Part shown: positions 12,433 through 23,904 of the stretch, in pieces | How positions within the stretch are numbered: position 1 is the stretch's first letter | How the letters are laid out: every line of letters begins with the position of its first letter | Source of the DNA: Turnera subulata | Lineage: Eukaryota > Streptophyta > Magnoliopsida > Malpighiales > Passifloraceae | Assembly (NCBI GenBank): GCA_028386065.3 | Contig: JAKUCV010002329.1 | Location: 62,001-126,000 of the forward strand | DNA length: 64,000 bases | Direction: 5' to 3' | Translations under genes and position numbers: made by a program | The notes under the pieces: generated by a model | Database searches by the model: none | Seen by the model: the letters and a program-made list of their open reading frames with translations, nothing else | Told to the model about the DNA's origin: nothing

Positions 12433-12779
12433 CTTACAGCGAACGAGTTCTTGTTCCAGAGGACCGCCATTTTTACCAATTTTTATGACTGAATTCAACT
12501 GACCCATACTTGGAAATTGCCAAATATTTTTAGTTTGGTGGCTTCGACTTCTTATACCTGGACTGATCATACCATCTAATTCATGTACATTACTTATACA
12601 TAAAAGAACAAATAAAAAATAGATTCCATTAAATTGTACGTCGAGTTTGCTTTCCCCTCTCTACTTTCGCAGTCGCAAAGTGACTGATGCTTTTCTGCAG
12701 TTTTATCGTATTATTTCTCTTAGCTACTATCTTCGCAATCGAATTTATGTTCTGCTTGAATGCATACTTTGACTACAAA
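12433..12779 (+). other. 3' UTR and downstream flank of RING gene
   Basis: The 3' flank contains AATAAA at 12611-12616, a plausible polyadenylation signal about 180 nt after the stop. The flank is cut at 12797 by a LINE insertion, so the original downstream sequence resumes after 15247. Confidence 0.5.
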
Positions 12780-12796
12780 AAGTCACACAAACCGAT

Positions 12797-13941
12797 CTAG
12801 AGAAGGCATATGATCGGCTCCGATGGAGTTTTATTCATGATACATTGGTGGATGTGAGGTTGCCGGCTTGTTTGGTGGATGCCATTATGAGGAGTATCTC
12901 AAACACTGAAATGCGGATTATCTGGAATGGGGGTCTCACTGAGTCTTTCAAACCGTCACGGGGTGTCCGACAGGGGCATCCCATCTCCCCCTATTTGTAT
13001 GTTTTATGTCTTGAATGACTTAGTCAACTTATCAATTCGGCTATTCGAGATGGACGCTTGAAACCTGTTTTTCTTAGTCGGCAGGGCCCCCGCTATCCCA
13101 TATCTTTTTTGCCGATGACATGATGTTGTTTGCTGAAGCTACTACTGATCAGGTCCCTGTTATTAATGAGGTACTTTAGTGTTTTTGTGCTTGCTCAAGA
13201 CAAAAAATGAGTGCTTCTAAAACTCGAATACTGTTTTCCAAGAATGTTTCCGCCGGGGTGATTGGGCTTTACTGTGACGGATGATCTGGGGCGGTATCTT
13301 GGGGTTCTGCTGATTCATGGAAGGGTAGGGCAGAATACATATTAACCAATTTTGGATACGGTGAATGCGCGGATTTCTCCATGGCAAGGTCGCCTACTTT
13401 CCCTTGCTAGCCGTATTACATTGACGCTACGCAGTCTGTTTTGGCAGCCTTACCTGTGTTTATTATGCAGACGGCTCGGCTCCAATAGTCTTTGGCTTTG
13501 GCTATTGAGCAAAAATGTCGATCCTTCATCTGGGGTTCTTCAGCTCAAGCTCGAAAGGTCCATTTGGCATCGTAAGAGCTTGTTTGTTCTCCTAAATCTC
13601 AAGGTGGCTTAGGCCTCCGGTTCATGGAAGCACAAAATACGGCATTGTTGGCTAAGTTGGGCTTGGGTCTTCTTGCACCTCCTATTGCCTTATGGGCCCA
13701 AGTTCTTCGAAGCAAGTATTTTTCTGGGTGTAATGGGTTACCAGATTCTCTCCCTACTACTCAAGTGTCCTCGTTATGGCGTGGTATTGCTCGATCCTGG
13801 CCGATGGTGAAGCAGGGGGCTGAATGGTTGATTGGTGATAGTGGGAGGGTTCCCTTTTGGAGTGATGTGTGGGTTGAGGACACAGGGGTGTTGAAGGATC
13901 TTGCCTTAGTCCCTATCCCAGAATCTGACTGGGATCGATGA
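12797..13941 (+). pseudogene. LINE reverse transcriptase remnant
   Basis: Translation gives LEKAYDRLRWSFIHDTL, then RGVRQGHPISPYLYVLC, then a FADDMMLFAEA block in another frame, matching the fingers, palm and catalytic FADD of plant L1 RT. Several in-frame stops and at least three frame changes occur, so it cannot encode an active enzyme. The tail (13624-13941) matches the connecting region, with WAQVLRSKYFSG and PFWSDVWV. Confidence 0.85.
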
Positions 13942-14049
13942 GTATCAGAGTTTGTTACAAATTCTGGTGGCTAGTCATGGGCTAGTTTCCAACACTTACT
14001 TCCTTTTGAGATATGCCTTAGGATTGCGGGTATTCCTCCTCCATTTGTA

Positions 14050-15128
14050 GGGGCTGAACCGGACTCGGTGTATTGGAAGCTAACTGGTTCGGGTCAACTC
14101 TCGACGAGCTCTGCATACCAATGTCTAATGCCAGATGGGTTGTCTATAGCTAGCCCATCTCGGGTCTGGACTTTGATTTGGCATTGGCAGGAGCCCCAAC
14201 GCATTAGAGTGTTTTTATGGCTTCTTGCTCATGAAGTGTTACTGACCAATGGCTGGTGTTTTCGACGGCACCTCTATCCTGACCAATGGCTGGCGTTTTC
14301 AACATCACCTCTGTCCTGACCCATCCTGCCCTTGTTGTGGGGTCGAGGCTAAGACTATGCCGTTTAGCACGGGATGTGTGGCATATAGTTACTCCTTTTC
14401 TTCCCCCGGGATTTTTCTATTTTGTTTGCATCAAACAGTGGCTTGTTTTCAATCTGTCTGCCTCCCATTCACTATTTGATGACATTCCATGGTCACTTTG
14501 GTTTGGAATAACTTGTTGGAAGTTGTGGTTTTGGCGGAATGGCGTGGTTTTCTCTTCGGATCGAGCTCCTTTCACTGCAAAGGAATGTATCTTGAAGTAT
14601 TACAAGGAGGTTGTTCAGACTCTGTCCAAGACAACCTCGGCAACCTTTGACCATAGTACGAACAGGAACAATACACCATTACGTTGGAGAGTTCCTTCCC
14701 TGGGTTGGGCGAAATTAAATTGTGATGGTGCAGTTTCGAAGGGTGGTCGGTGGGCAGCAGTTGGTGGTGTGATTCGGGGTGCTGCCGGTTCTTGGATCAA
14801 GGGCTTTGTGAGGAATATTGGCTATTGTTCTGTCCATAATGCAGAACTTTGGGGGCTATATGTGTGCCTTCAGCTGGCTTTTGATTTGGGATTTTGCGAT
14901 GTGGAGGTGGAAATTGATTCGTTGGAGATTGTTCGCTCTTTGTCAGGAACTAGCATACTGCCTCGATGTGGATGTGCTCTGTTCCGCGGGGTGTGTGAGG
15001 TACTCCAACGGTCTGGGTTTGTACGCATCAAACATGGTCTTCGCGAAGCAAATGCTTGTGCGGACTGGTTAGCAAAGTTTGTGTTCCGATGCCCGTTAGG
15101 GAGTACCATTCTCCATGATGTTCCGTGA
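14050..15128 (+). pseudogene. LINE zinc-finger and RNase H-like domain remnant
   Basis: The region encodes IRVFLWLLAHEVLLTN (zf-RVT type) and then, in a long open frame from 14286, an RNase H-like domain: LNCDGAVSKGGRWAAVGGVI, a central HNAELWGLYVCLQLA and a C-terminal EANACADWLAKF. The acidic D and E positions of the fold are visible. A 37 bp tandem duplication at 14242-14315 shifts the frame between the two parts. Confidence 0.8.
14242..14315 (+). repeat. 37 bp tandem duplication in LINE remnant
   Basis: Units 14242-14278 and 14279-14315 both begin CTGACCAATGGCTGG and differ at a few bases. A further CTGACC at 14316 starts what would be a third copy. Because 37 is not a multiple of three, the duplication alone breaks the reading frame. 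Confidence 0.9.
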
Positions 15129-15247
15129 GGCTGCCTCAGTTTGGTTCTACAAGATCTCCATAGTTCCTCCTGTTCACCTTGTAATGTGGTGTAATTCTTA
15201 GTTTGCTTTCATTCCTTTAAAAAAAAAAAAAAGCCACACAGACCAAT

Positions 15248-15592
15248 GGGTGCGCTTTTTCTGCACTAGCTGATGCTTACATTTGTAATGGCTCATTTAT
15301 ATTTGCAATTATTAATTGGATTACCATGACATATCCTAATCTTGGATTATTAATCTCACGGTTTTAATTATTTTTGCCATGGTTTATGGGCTACTCCCGG
15401 TTGAGCCGATGGTTCAACTAGGATGAATATGGGCTCGCAACATGAGGATGTTCCCGTGGTTGCTGCCCCACGTAAAAAGAAGAGCGGGCATGGCTAAGAG
15501 TGGATATATGTCCTCTTGGAATATTGACAGGGTGGTGTATCTCATATCATCAGATATTTATAAGTTTTTGGTTTTAGACTAACATATGGGTT
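15248..15592. other. Flanking sequence, nothing recognised
   Basis: This is the continuation of the host DNA after the LINE insertion. It is AT-rich with no coding signal. Confidence 0.4.
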
Positions 15593-16277
15593 TTTTTTTT
15601 TTTGATAAAGAGCATTCTTCATTCATATAAACAGATCAAAAAATCTGAGGATACATAATTGAAGATCTAATATAACAAAAGCATGAGAAAAATTTAACCT
15701 AAGAATTTTTCCCAATCTACTACAAACAAACACACAACGAGATCTATTTCCTTCAAAAGAGGATTTACAACAGCACTCTACTGTCGCGGGCGTCATAACT
15801 TGTATCGTCCGTACAACAATCACCAAGCCAACAGGTGAAGGCGATGCATACCTGTGGGGTGAAATATCTCTTTGTTGGCGAATTTCTGCAATAGACAAAG
15901 AATTGTTCTTGAGGTTGAATCTTCCTCCATGGCTTTTGGCTCCCATAATTTTATTTGAATCACCAGAAACGGTAAAAAACCTCTCGACGAAAAAAACACA
16001 CCCACAAAAAGTAGGACTAAATTCACAAAAAGTGAGACAAAACTCACAAAAAGTGAGACTAAACCTACGAAAAGTGAGAATAAAACAACAAAACTAAAAA
16101 ACAAAAGAGAAAAAATAATTGATGGGGGGCTTACCGTCGAAAAAAGAGTCGTCAGCGGCAGTCCCAATATATAGATCTAGAATTTTTCTCTGAGAGAAAG
16201 AGAGAGAGAGGAGAAAAACCCTAGGGGCAAGTCTCTGTTGGTATATAGATAGAGAACTTCTATTTTGGAGAACTAGT
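15593..16277 (-). mobile_element. Short poly(A) retroelement, minus strand
   Basis: A T-tract at about 15591-15604 followed by TGATAAAGAGCATTCTTCAT is the reverse image of a plant non-LTR 3' end with a poly(A) tail. The far end resembles a transcript leader rich in CTCTCT. TAACATATGGGTT (15580-15592) and TACCATACGGGTT (16278-16290) may be its target duplication (11 of 13 match). Around 16000-16085 there are four imperfect 17-18 bp repeats containing CACAAAAAGTGAGAC. It could be an internally deleted LINE, a SINE-like element or a processed transcript; no protein is recognised. Confidence 0.45.
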
Positions 16278-16538
16278 TACCATACGGGTTCTTAGTCTAT
16301 TCTCATTTCAGCCATTTACAACCATCAAGTAGTATATTTTGTTGCATAAGTCAATCGTTAAAACCAAAGTTTCATCATGAAAATGCAGCAAAAATGCATT
16401 CCGGTTGACATTCTGTTAACCAAAGTCCATTTCCTTTGCAAACAGTAATTAATTTACTTTCTTAATTGTGCAATCATAAATAATAATTAATGTCTTTTTA
16501 AAAATTTGTAATGATTCTTAATTAATGAATGCTAAAAA

Positions 16539-17673
16539 TGCTAGCCCAGATAGGCCTGAGAGGGGGGGTGAATCGGGCTAGCCCTTAATCGCGTTTGGTT
16601 TCTAGTTTGGTTTCTGTTAAACCAAGTGGTTTCTTCACAAACCACACTCACGAAAATCAGTCAGTTCACACAAGCCAAAGACTTGAAAGATAAGAGTAAG
16701 AGAGAGTGACACAGTAATTTTAGAGTAGTTCCCCCTCACCAGGTACTCCACTACCTAAAGGACCCTCCTTTAGGATTTCAAACTCTCACTAACTTAGGCT
16801 TTTGCGGGATCAGCCTCAACCTATTACAGAAACCAAGCTTTTGCAAGCTAAGCTCTAACCTTTACAAGTTTTTCCCAGGCTAAACTCTAACCTTTCCTCA
16901 AATCTAAACCCTGATTTGAGTACCCAGTAAAACTACACTAAGTCTTGCCTAACAACACTCCCCTTTGTATGAACTTGAAGGACTAGAGTAAGAACAAGTG
17001 TATGCCCAACAAGAACAACAAGAACACAACAAGTATCACAAGTGTAAGCTCAGTTCCAGACTCAAAAACTCTTTCAAATTAGCTGGGATACTTTTCCAAG
17101 AAGCAATCCTCTTCCTTATATAGAGTTTGAGTGAGTGGGAGTAGGTAGGGGCTCTTTCTCCAACAACTATATTTCTCTTAATTACTTCCAGAGTTGACTC
17201 AAATACTCCACTAGTTGGTGTTGGGTTCATTTCAGAATGTCCACTCTCTTTGCAGCTCAATTACTTGAAAACATTCCATTTTTAGCAATCTGGGACCATA
17301 AGTGTGGACCACAATTGATAATTGAGCTTGGAGGTGAGAGATAAGTGTTGCAGGTCTTCATCTCTGTCATGGACCACTTTCTCTGCCCGTTGGAGTAGTT
17401 GGAGGTTGAGCATTAACGCTGTGAGGACCACCTGGGCCACCAGCAACTTGCAGCAGGACCACTTCAGATGTTGACAGTAAAGTGTGGTTTCTTCCAGAAA
17501 CCAAGTCTCGTGGTTTTTGTGTGGTTCTTGTAAGAAACCACGCTGCATGTTATTCAACACAAACATATGCAAACATCTAACCAGGTTTGTTAATCATCAA
17601 AATCAATAGATAATTATTCACTAAACATGATTAGTCATTAATAATCCATATTAAGCTCATGTTTAGGTCATCA
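16539..17673 (-). repeat. 3' LTR of SIRE-type element
   Basis: It matches 22094-23216 with about 21 substitutions and one 12 bp indel, all in the first 750 bp in window order. The last 382 bp are identical. It begins TGCTAGCC and ends GGTCATCA in window orientation. A TATATAG motif near 17117-17123 could be part of the promoter but reads equally on both strands. Confidence 0.93.
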
Positions 17674-17692
17674 ATCTCTCCCATTTTGATAA
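17674..17692 (-). promoter_or_regulatory. Polypurine tract of SIRE-type element
   Basis: Read on the minus strand, AAAATGGGAGAGAT abuts the 3' LTR. This purine-rich stretch is where plus-strand DNA synthesis of a Copia element starts, and it fixes the element's orientation. Confidence 0.8.
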
Positions 17693-17916
17693 TGACAAAC
17701 ATTGTGTTGATTACTGCAAAAACCAGGGTTAGTTAAGATATCAGAATAAGTAAGCACACTCCCCCTGAATTATTGCTCCCCCTATATCAAACATTTTTGT
17801 GCTCTAAGCACCATTGGCTAGTCTGCTTAGCCAAAATACTCCCCCTGCAAATAGCAACATCTTCTTGCAAATAATTTTTAGCAGAGTATAGCGCAGCAGC
17901 AAGAAATAATTTAACA

Positions 17917-17992
17917 TTTTTCTCCCCCTTTCATATTCATAACACCATAACACCATTTTTCCCCCTTTCATATTCATAACACCATAACACCA
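17917..17992. repeat. About 38 bp tandem duplication in env-like downstream region
   Basis: Two adjacent copies contain CCCCCTTTCATATTCATAAC followed by ACCATAACACCA. They lie among many CCCCCT/CTCCCCC clusters in the non-coding end of the SIRE element. Confidence 0.8.
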
Positions 17993-18595
17993 TTTTTCTC
18001 CCCCTTTTGGCATCAACAAAAAGTGTAAGGGTAAAGGGTAGAAAAATAGGTAAGCATAATTATCCATACAAGCTCACAAGTTAGATATCCAATGATAGCA
18101 CATATTTGAGTCGTAGTAGTACATCAATATATTCAAGACATCACAACACATCTCCCCCTTTTGGCATCAACAAGAAAATCAAAAGTGTAAAGTATGGGGG
18201 CCAAAAGTGATGCATAACTATCATCCACATATAACCAATAGCATAATATCCAAAAGATAGTGCTATTCATAAAGCATAAGCAAAATCAAATATTTCAAAG
18301 TGAATAGTAGTAAACCATAGTAAAAACCAAATGAGCAACCATATCAAAAACCATCTTAAGAACCATGTAAGAAACCATAAACTATCCTAGATGCAATGCA
18401 TGACCTAGGGGCATAAGATCTTGATGAGGTACCATTCTTCAAGTAAACAGAAGGCAAAGCAGTAGAAGTCTGATCCAGCTTTATCATCACCTTGTCTTCA
18501 AATTCCCTCATTTAAATATCCTTCTTCTCCGAGTAAATAGACCAACAAGATGCACATACGTGGAACTAGTAGACTTCATGAAGGCATATTCATCA

Positions 18596-19051
18596 TCATC
18601 CCATTTTCATAATTGTCTTTTTCTTTATCCTTGTCACCATTTTCTTTCCTTCAGCTTTACTAATTAGTTTTTGGGGTTGGTTTCTTTGGAACCACTTTAG
18701 CAGATTATTTTTCGGATAGAAATCCAGTGCACTTCTTTGGAGTAGCAGTTCTCTGCTTTCTTTTCTTTTGTCCCGAAGCATCAATAGTGGTACTAGGCTC
18801 TTTGGCATTCTTCAAATTTTGCCCATCCTCTGGTTCTTCAGTTGGTTTCTTAGACCCACATACTCTTCTTGCGAAACAGAGGCAACAACCTCCTTGCTCC
18901 TTTTCAAAATATCTGTCATCACATCTTCCTCATCTTCTTCCTGCTTTTGTTGTGGAAGATTCAGGTTAACTGTATGAGTCTTCTCTAGTGGTGGTGTGGT
19001 TTTGGTTGGAACCATATTAGAAACCACTTGTGAAACCACGTTCAAAATCAC
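18596..19051 (-). pseudogene. Envelope-like ORF remnant of SIRE element
   Basis: Two overlapping minus-strand frames lie between pol and the 3' LTR, where SIRE elements carry their envelope-like ORF. The fragments are charged and lysine/glutamate-rich (one contains QQKQEEDEEDVMTDILKRS, the other RDKRKESRELLLQ). No signal peptide or clear membrane segment remains. Placement is by position more than by sequence similarity. Confidence 0.5.
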
Positions 19052-19299
19052 ATCTGATTTGACTTCAGATTCTTTCCACTCTTGAGACTAGTCACAAATA
19101 GCAGCCAAATCTTCTTAACTCCTTTTTTCTTTCTTCCAAGCTGCTCTGATAATATTCAATACCTCATAGATATGTCCTCTTTTGCCATAGTGCTTAGTGA
19201 ATGTGTGTAAAGTGTGAAAATTGCAACAAATACTAATATGAGCATGTTTGCACATAAGACATGAATGCATGGTTTATGCAACAACCAAATAAGCACAAA

Positions 19300-19628
19300 G
19301 AATAAGGCTAAGGAAGATTTCAAGTTCAAGCCTGATTGTGATGAAATGATCCTCCTTGAATGGCTTTGTAAAGAAGTCAGCAAGTTGATTCATAAGTCTA
19401 GAGAACACTTTTTTTGAGTTGGTTCAGCTCTTCATACATGGCTATGATCCAGCTTACGTCAAGAATTTCATCTTTTGCACATTCCATTTGTGATAGGAAA
19501 GCAAGATGTGAATTAACATTGCACAATGAGGAACTTGTAGTTACTCCTCTTGTGATATCACCAAGAATGTCCTCAATTGAATGTCCTCTGGGTGCTTTGA
19601 TATCTCCACGAGTGTGTTGAGTGGTAGA
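19300..19628 (-). pseudogene. Fused ends of reverse transcriptase and RNase H, core deleted
   Basis: Read on the minus strand across frame breaks, this contains RGDIKAPRGHSIEDILGD- and SSLCNVNSHLAFLSQMECAK-like segments, then WIIAMYEELNQLKKS, the conserved start of SIRE reverse transcriptase. It passes directly to NQLADFFTKPF, the conserved end of its RNase H. The whole catalytic middle is absent; the join is near 19400-19412. Confidence 0.75.
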
Positions 19629-20516
19629 TCATTGTTCAACAGCATTTGATTTTTCACCAATCATGCTTGATTGCATGCTTGGTTCCATCTTTGGTTGCAT
19701 GCTCGGTTTCATGCTTGGTTGTACGCTTGGTTCTTGCAGAAGCAATGGAGGATGTACCAATTCAGATGGTTCCTTTTCTTTTTCTCCAGATTGACTTGGT
19801 GTGTCACTATGTGGTGTGAAATCTGCATCTTCATCATCACTTGCACTATACGGATCAATCTCATTAAAAGCAACAAGCATGGTTTCTTGAACAATCAGAG
19901 TTCGCTTGTTAAAGACACGATAAGCTTTGCAAGTAAGCGAGTATCCAAGAAACACACCATCATCAGATCTAGCATAAAATTTATCAAGATTATCCTTAGT
20001 ATTGAGAATGTGACACTTAGATCCAAACACCCGAAAGTAACCAACGCTTGGTTTCTTATCAAATCATATCTCATAAGGGGTTTTTTTAATCAATGGACGC
20101 AAGGATACTCTATTTAAAATATAGCATGCTGTGTTTACACCCTCTGCCCAAAAATAAGCAGGTAACTTATGCTTATTAAGCATAGTTCTAGCCATTTCTT
20201 GCAAAGTTCGATTCTTCCTTTCAATAACCCCATTTTGTTGAGGTGTTCTAGGAGTCGAAAAGATGTATTCTATGCTATTTTGCTTACAGAATTGTTTGAA
20301 GATAAGATTATCAAACTCTCCTCCATGAACACTTCTTATTTTTGAAATCTTATAACCTTTTTCATTTTGTAGACGTCTAATAAATGTACCAAACTTATAG
20401 CATGCATGATCTTTTTGTGCAAGAAATAACACCCATGTAAACCTAGAGTAATCATCCACAATCACAAATACATAATTCTTACCACCTAGACTTATGGTTC
20501 TCATGGGACCAAACAA
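19629..20516 (-). pseudogene. Copia integrase remnant with lost catalytic residue
   Basis: The core starts at 20516 with MRTISLGGKNYVFVIVDDYS, then STPRTPQQNGVIERKNRTLQ; the D and E of the DDE triad are seen in VDDYSR and VIERKN. The middle Asp, normally in SDHGGEF, is Val here (SVHGGEF, near 20330). A frame break near 20030-20064 separates the core from the C-terminal region with FGSKCHILNTKDNLDKF and DDGVFLGYS. A proline/serine/methionine-rich repeat of SMKPSMQPKMEPSMQ type follows near 19670-19720. Confidence 0.88.
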
Positions 20517-20714
20517 GCCAATATGTAACAGTTCAAGAGGTCTAGAAGTAGATATAGTATGCTTTGGTTTAAAGGAACTTTTAACCTGTTTTCTAAGTTG
20601 GCATGTTCAGCATGTGGTTTCTTCCTCATACTTCAGCTTAGGTAATCCTTTCACCAACTCCTTTTTGGACAATTTTGAGATAAGTTCCAAGTTGGCATGT
20701 CCAAGCCTTCGATG

Positions 20715-21120
20715 CTAGAGTGATGGTATTTCTACTCTTACACTTAAACACTTGAGCTTAAGGTTAGAAACATAATTCAAATAGATAGAGTAAATATTGC
20801 CTTTTCTGGTTCCAGTAAAAACCACATGGTTTCCATCAATAGTGCATACCAAACACTTAGATCCTTTAAATAAGACTTTATATCCCTTGTTACATAACTG
20901 ACTAACACTTAATAGATAGTACTTAAGATTATCAACCATTAAAACATGCTCAATATAAGGGTTAGAGTCAATGTTACCATAACCAAGGATTCTCCTTTTT
21001 GTTTTGTCACAAAATATTACCTTTCCTTGGCCTTTTTCACTTAGGGATGAGAACATGGATGATTCACAATTCAATTACCTTGAACACCCATTTTCCAGTA
21101 TCCATTCATCCCTAACAACC
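20715..21120 (-). pseudogene. Copia protease end and GAG-pre-integrase remnant
   Basis: WILENGCSR followed by a stop near 21075-21110 is a decayed form of the Copia protease WYLDSGCSRHMTG block; the active-site Asp-Ser is replaced by Glu-Asn. After it come FSSLSEKGQGKVIFCDK, GNIDSNPYIEHVLMVDNLKY and LLSVSQLCNKGY, the pre-integrase segment. The frame closes near 20715. Confidence 0.8.
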
Positions 21121-21131
21121 TGTTAAAGAGA

Positions 21132-22037
21132 TCAAGCTTTAGGTACCCAAACTACTTTGGGTCCTTCTGGGTTAGGTCTGGTTCCTTTTGGAACCCACAC
21201 ATATCTCACATGACAACTTCTTTTTCTAAACATACATGTTCTAATGCAATGTCCATCTCTACCACAATAATGACAAGTAATATGAGGTACATCAGAGTTA
21301 TATGAATGTGCATGCATGTTCTTCCTAGGTCTATATGGTATGTTTGAACCAGCCTTAACAAATTGTACAAGTGGGTTTGGTTTGTGAAAAACCAAATGAG
21401 TAGCAGAACTTGGTTTGTTAAAAACTATATGAGTAGCACATATACCTTCTTTTTGAATTGAATGCCTCTGTTGTCCAAGCAAGATATTCAAACTTTCTCT
21501 ACCCTTAGTGAACTTATCAAGAGAGCATTTCAAATCTTCAACATCATTCTTAAGCATGTCATTTTCTTTGAGCAATTTTTCACATGAAGCAATATTGCAT
21601 GAAATTTTCTTTTCAAGCTCATCATGAGCATTATGTATGGCAAGTTTCTCACTTTTCATGGTTTCACAAGATTTCAACACATCAACATGAGCAAGATCAA
21701 GTTTTTCATATCTAGTCTTATGTGCTTCAGCATCATACTCTAGGATCTCAATGTGTTTCTTGTATGCAATGTTCTTTTTGAGTGCTTGTGTATACTTAAC
21801 ATACAATTCATCAAAAGCATCTTGTAACTCATCAAAAGTAAAGTCAGGTGAATCATTTACCTCAGATTCTTCTTGAGCCATGTGACACAAATTAATAGCT
21901 TCATCCGTGTTTGAATCGCTTGAGGAATCCTAGTCATCCCAAGCAGCCATATCCTTCCTTCTCTTGGTTTTTGAATAGTTGAGATTAGCACCATCAAAGT
22001 AGGATGCCTTGTTGATGCTTGTTCTCTCATAAGCCAT
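21132..22037 (-). pseudogene. SIRE gag remnant lacking its core
   Basis: From ATG at 22037 the frame gives MAYERTSINKASYFDGANLN, the usual SIRE gag start, but jumps at once to a KDMAAWDD-stop-DSSSDS segment that normally lies after the central domain. The roughly 300-residue gag core is therefore deleted. The remaining part is a coiled coil (21500-21890) and a zinc knuckle, CHYCGRDGHCIRTC, followed by two WVPK motifs. Confidence 0.8.
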
Positions 22038-22077
22038 GATCTTTACCTCTGGATGTTACTCCTTTGTACTGAGGACG

Positions 22078-22092
22078 TGGCTCCGCTACCAA
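22078..22092 (-). promoter_or_regulatory. Primer binding site of SIRE element
   Basis: The minus strand reads TTGGTAGCGGAGCCA one base after the 5' LTR. It starts with TGG, complementary to the CCA end of a tRNA, and resembles the TGGTATCAGAGC site for initiator methionine tRNA with changes. Element C uses a very similar site. Confidence 0.65.
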
Positions 22093-22093
22093 T

Positions 22094-23216
22094 TGTTAGC
22101 CTAGATAGGCCTGAGAAGGGGGGTGAATCAGGCTACCCCTTAATCGCGTTTGGTTTCTGTTAAACCAAGTGGTTTCTTCACAAACCACACTCACGGAAAT
22201 CAGTCAGTTCACACAAGCCAAAGACTTGAAAGATAAGAGTAAGAGAGAGTGACACAGTAATTTTAGAGTAGTTCCCCCTCACCAGGTACTCCACTATCTA
22301 AAGAACCCTCCTTTAGGATTTCAAACTCTCACTAACTTAGGCTTTTGCGGGATCAGCCTCAACCTATTACAGAAACCAAGCTTTTGCAGGCTAAGCTCTA
22401 ACCTTTACAAGTTTTTCCCAGGCTAAACTCTAACCTTTCCTCAAATCTAAACCCTGATTTGAGTACCCAGTAAAACTACACTAAGTCTTGCCTAACAACA
22501 CTCCCCTTTGTATGAACTTGAAGGACTAGAGTAAGAACAAGTGTATGCCTAACAAGAACAACAAGAACACAGCAAGTATCACAAGTGTAAGCTCAGTTGC
22601 ATACTCAAAAACTCTTTCAAATTAGCTGGGATACTTTTCCAAGAAGCAATCCTCTTCCTTATATAGAGATTGAGTGAGTGGGAGTAGGTAGGGGCTCTTT
22701 CTCCAACAGCTATATTTCTCTTAATTACTTCCAAAGTTGACTCAAGTACTCCACTAGTTGGTGTTGGGTTCATTTCAGGAAGTCCACTCTCTTTACAGCT
22801 CAATTACTTGAAAACATTCCATTTTTAGCAATCCGGGACCATAAGTGTGGACCACAATTGATAATTGAGCTTGGAGGTGAGAGATAAGTGTTGCAGGTCT
22901 TCATCTCTGTCATGGACCACTTTCTCTGCCCGTTGGAGTAGTTGGAGGTTGAGCATTAACGCTGTGAGGACCACCTGGGCCACCAGCAACTTGCAGCAGG
23001 ACCACTTCAGATGTTGACAGTAAAGTGTGGTTTCTTCCAGAAACCAAGTCTCGTGGTTTTTGTGTGGTTCTTGTAAGAAACCACGCTGCATGTTATTCAA
23101 CACAAACATATGCAAACATCTAACCAGGTTTGTTAATCATCAAAATCAATAGATAATTATTCACTAAACATGATTAGTCATTAATAATCCATATTAAGCT
23201 CATGTTTAGGTCATCA
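22094..23216 (-). repeat. 5' LTR of SIRE-type element
   Basis: Partner of the LTR at 16539-17673. It starts TGTTAGCC and ends GGTCATCA in window order. It lacks 12 bp present in the other copy near 16600. Confidence 0.93.
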
Positions 23217-23221
23217 AAAAA

Positions 23222-23904
23222 TTCATTTAAAATATTAATTAATTCCCTTTTATAAATTTACAAAGTGAAAGTATACAAAAGCATTTATTACTCTTATTAA
23301 ATTGGTGTATTTAGAAATTAGGTTTCTAATTAGTTTAGTGTTTCTAGAAATTTAAAAATATGTTGTTGGATGAAAATAAAAAATTCAATAACTAGCTAAG
23401 GGTAAATATTATCACCCACATTTTTACAATAAAAAATAATTTTTTTTATTTTTTGCATATTTAATAAAATATGGCAGATAAATAATATTTATAGTTAAAT
23501 TATTTTATTTATCTGGGAATTAAATTAATAAGATATAATGATTTGCTTAGATTTTTATATTTTTCACACAAAAAAAAATTATATTAAAAATATTCACCCT
23601 ACACTTTAAATTATTTATTTGAGATCTCACATGCCACGTGTTGACTTACGATAGGGCCACCATACACCATCATGCCAACCAGGCGTGGCCACGTTTGCTT
23701 CAGGCATACGCCAATTGGGGTGAACAGTTGCTCAATTTTTACTTTGGGTGATTTGAACAAAATTGGGATAATTGAGAGGTTGAATTGAACCAAATCCGAT
23801 AACTAGAGGGAAAATTGAAGATTTTGCAACCTAATACCCAAGCTGACTATTTTGGGATAACACGGGAGGCATAAGGGTAGCTTACCCTTTTTTAATTCAA
23901 CAAG
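23222..23904. other. AT-rich spacer
   Basis: The stretch is strongly AT-rich with long T and A runs between 23222 and 23620 and holds no coding feature. It continues the sequence interrupted by the SIRE insertion. Confidence 0.45.

Larger units (their letters stand above)
12797..15231 (+). mobile_element. 5'-truncated L1-type LINE with target-site duplication
   Basis: The insert starts abruptly inside the reverse transcriptase domain and ends in an A-tract (about 15219-15232). AAGTCACACAAACCGAT (12780-12796) and AAGCCACACAGACCAAT (15231-15247) flank it as a 17 bp direct repeat with three differences, all transitions. This is the standard structure of a 5'-truncated target-primed insertion. 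It carries RT, zinc-finger (zf-RVT type) and RNase H-like parts, all broken. Confidence 0.9.
16539..23216 (-). mobile_element. SIRE-type Copia LTR retrotransposon, internally deleted
   Basis: Two LTRs of 1135 and 1123 bp, starting TG and ending CA, are flanked by the 5 bp duplication AAAAA (16534-16538 and 23217-23221). The element reads on the minus strand: primer site next to the right LTR, purine tract next to the left. Remnants in order are gag, protease/pre-integrase, integrase, fragments of reverse transcriptase and RNase H, and an envelope-like region after pol. The WVPK repeats after the gag zinc knuckle, the env-like region and the interior layout point to the SIRE (Maximus) lineage. 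The gag core and nearly all of the reverse transcriptase are missing, so this copy is non-autonomous. Confidence 0.92.

Noticed and set aside
17282..17572. A 96-residue minus-strand ORF, repeated identically at 22825-23115
   Set aside because: It lies wholly in the SIRE LTRs, so the identity reflects the LTR pair and not a conserved gene.
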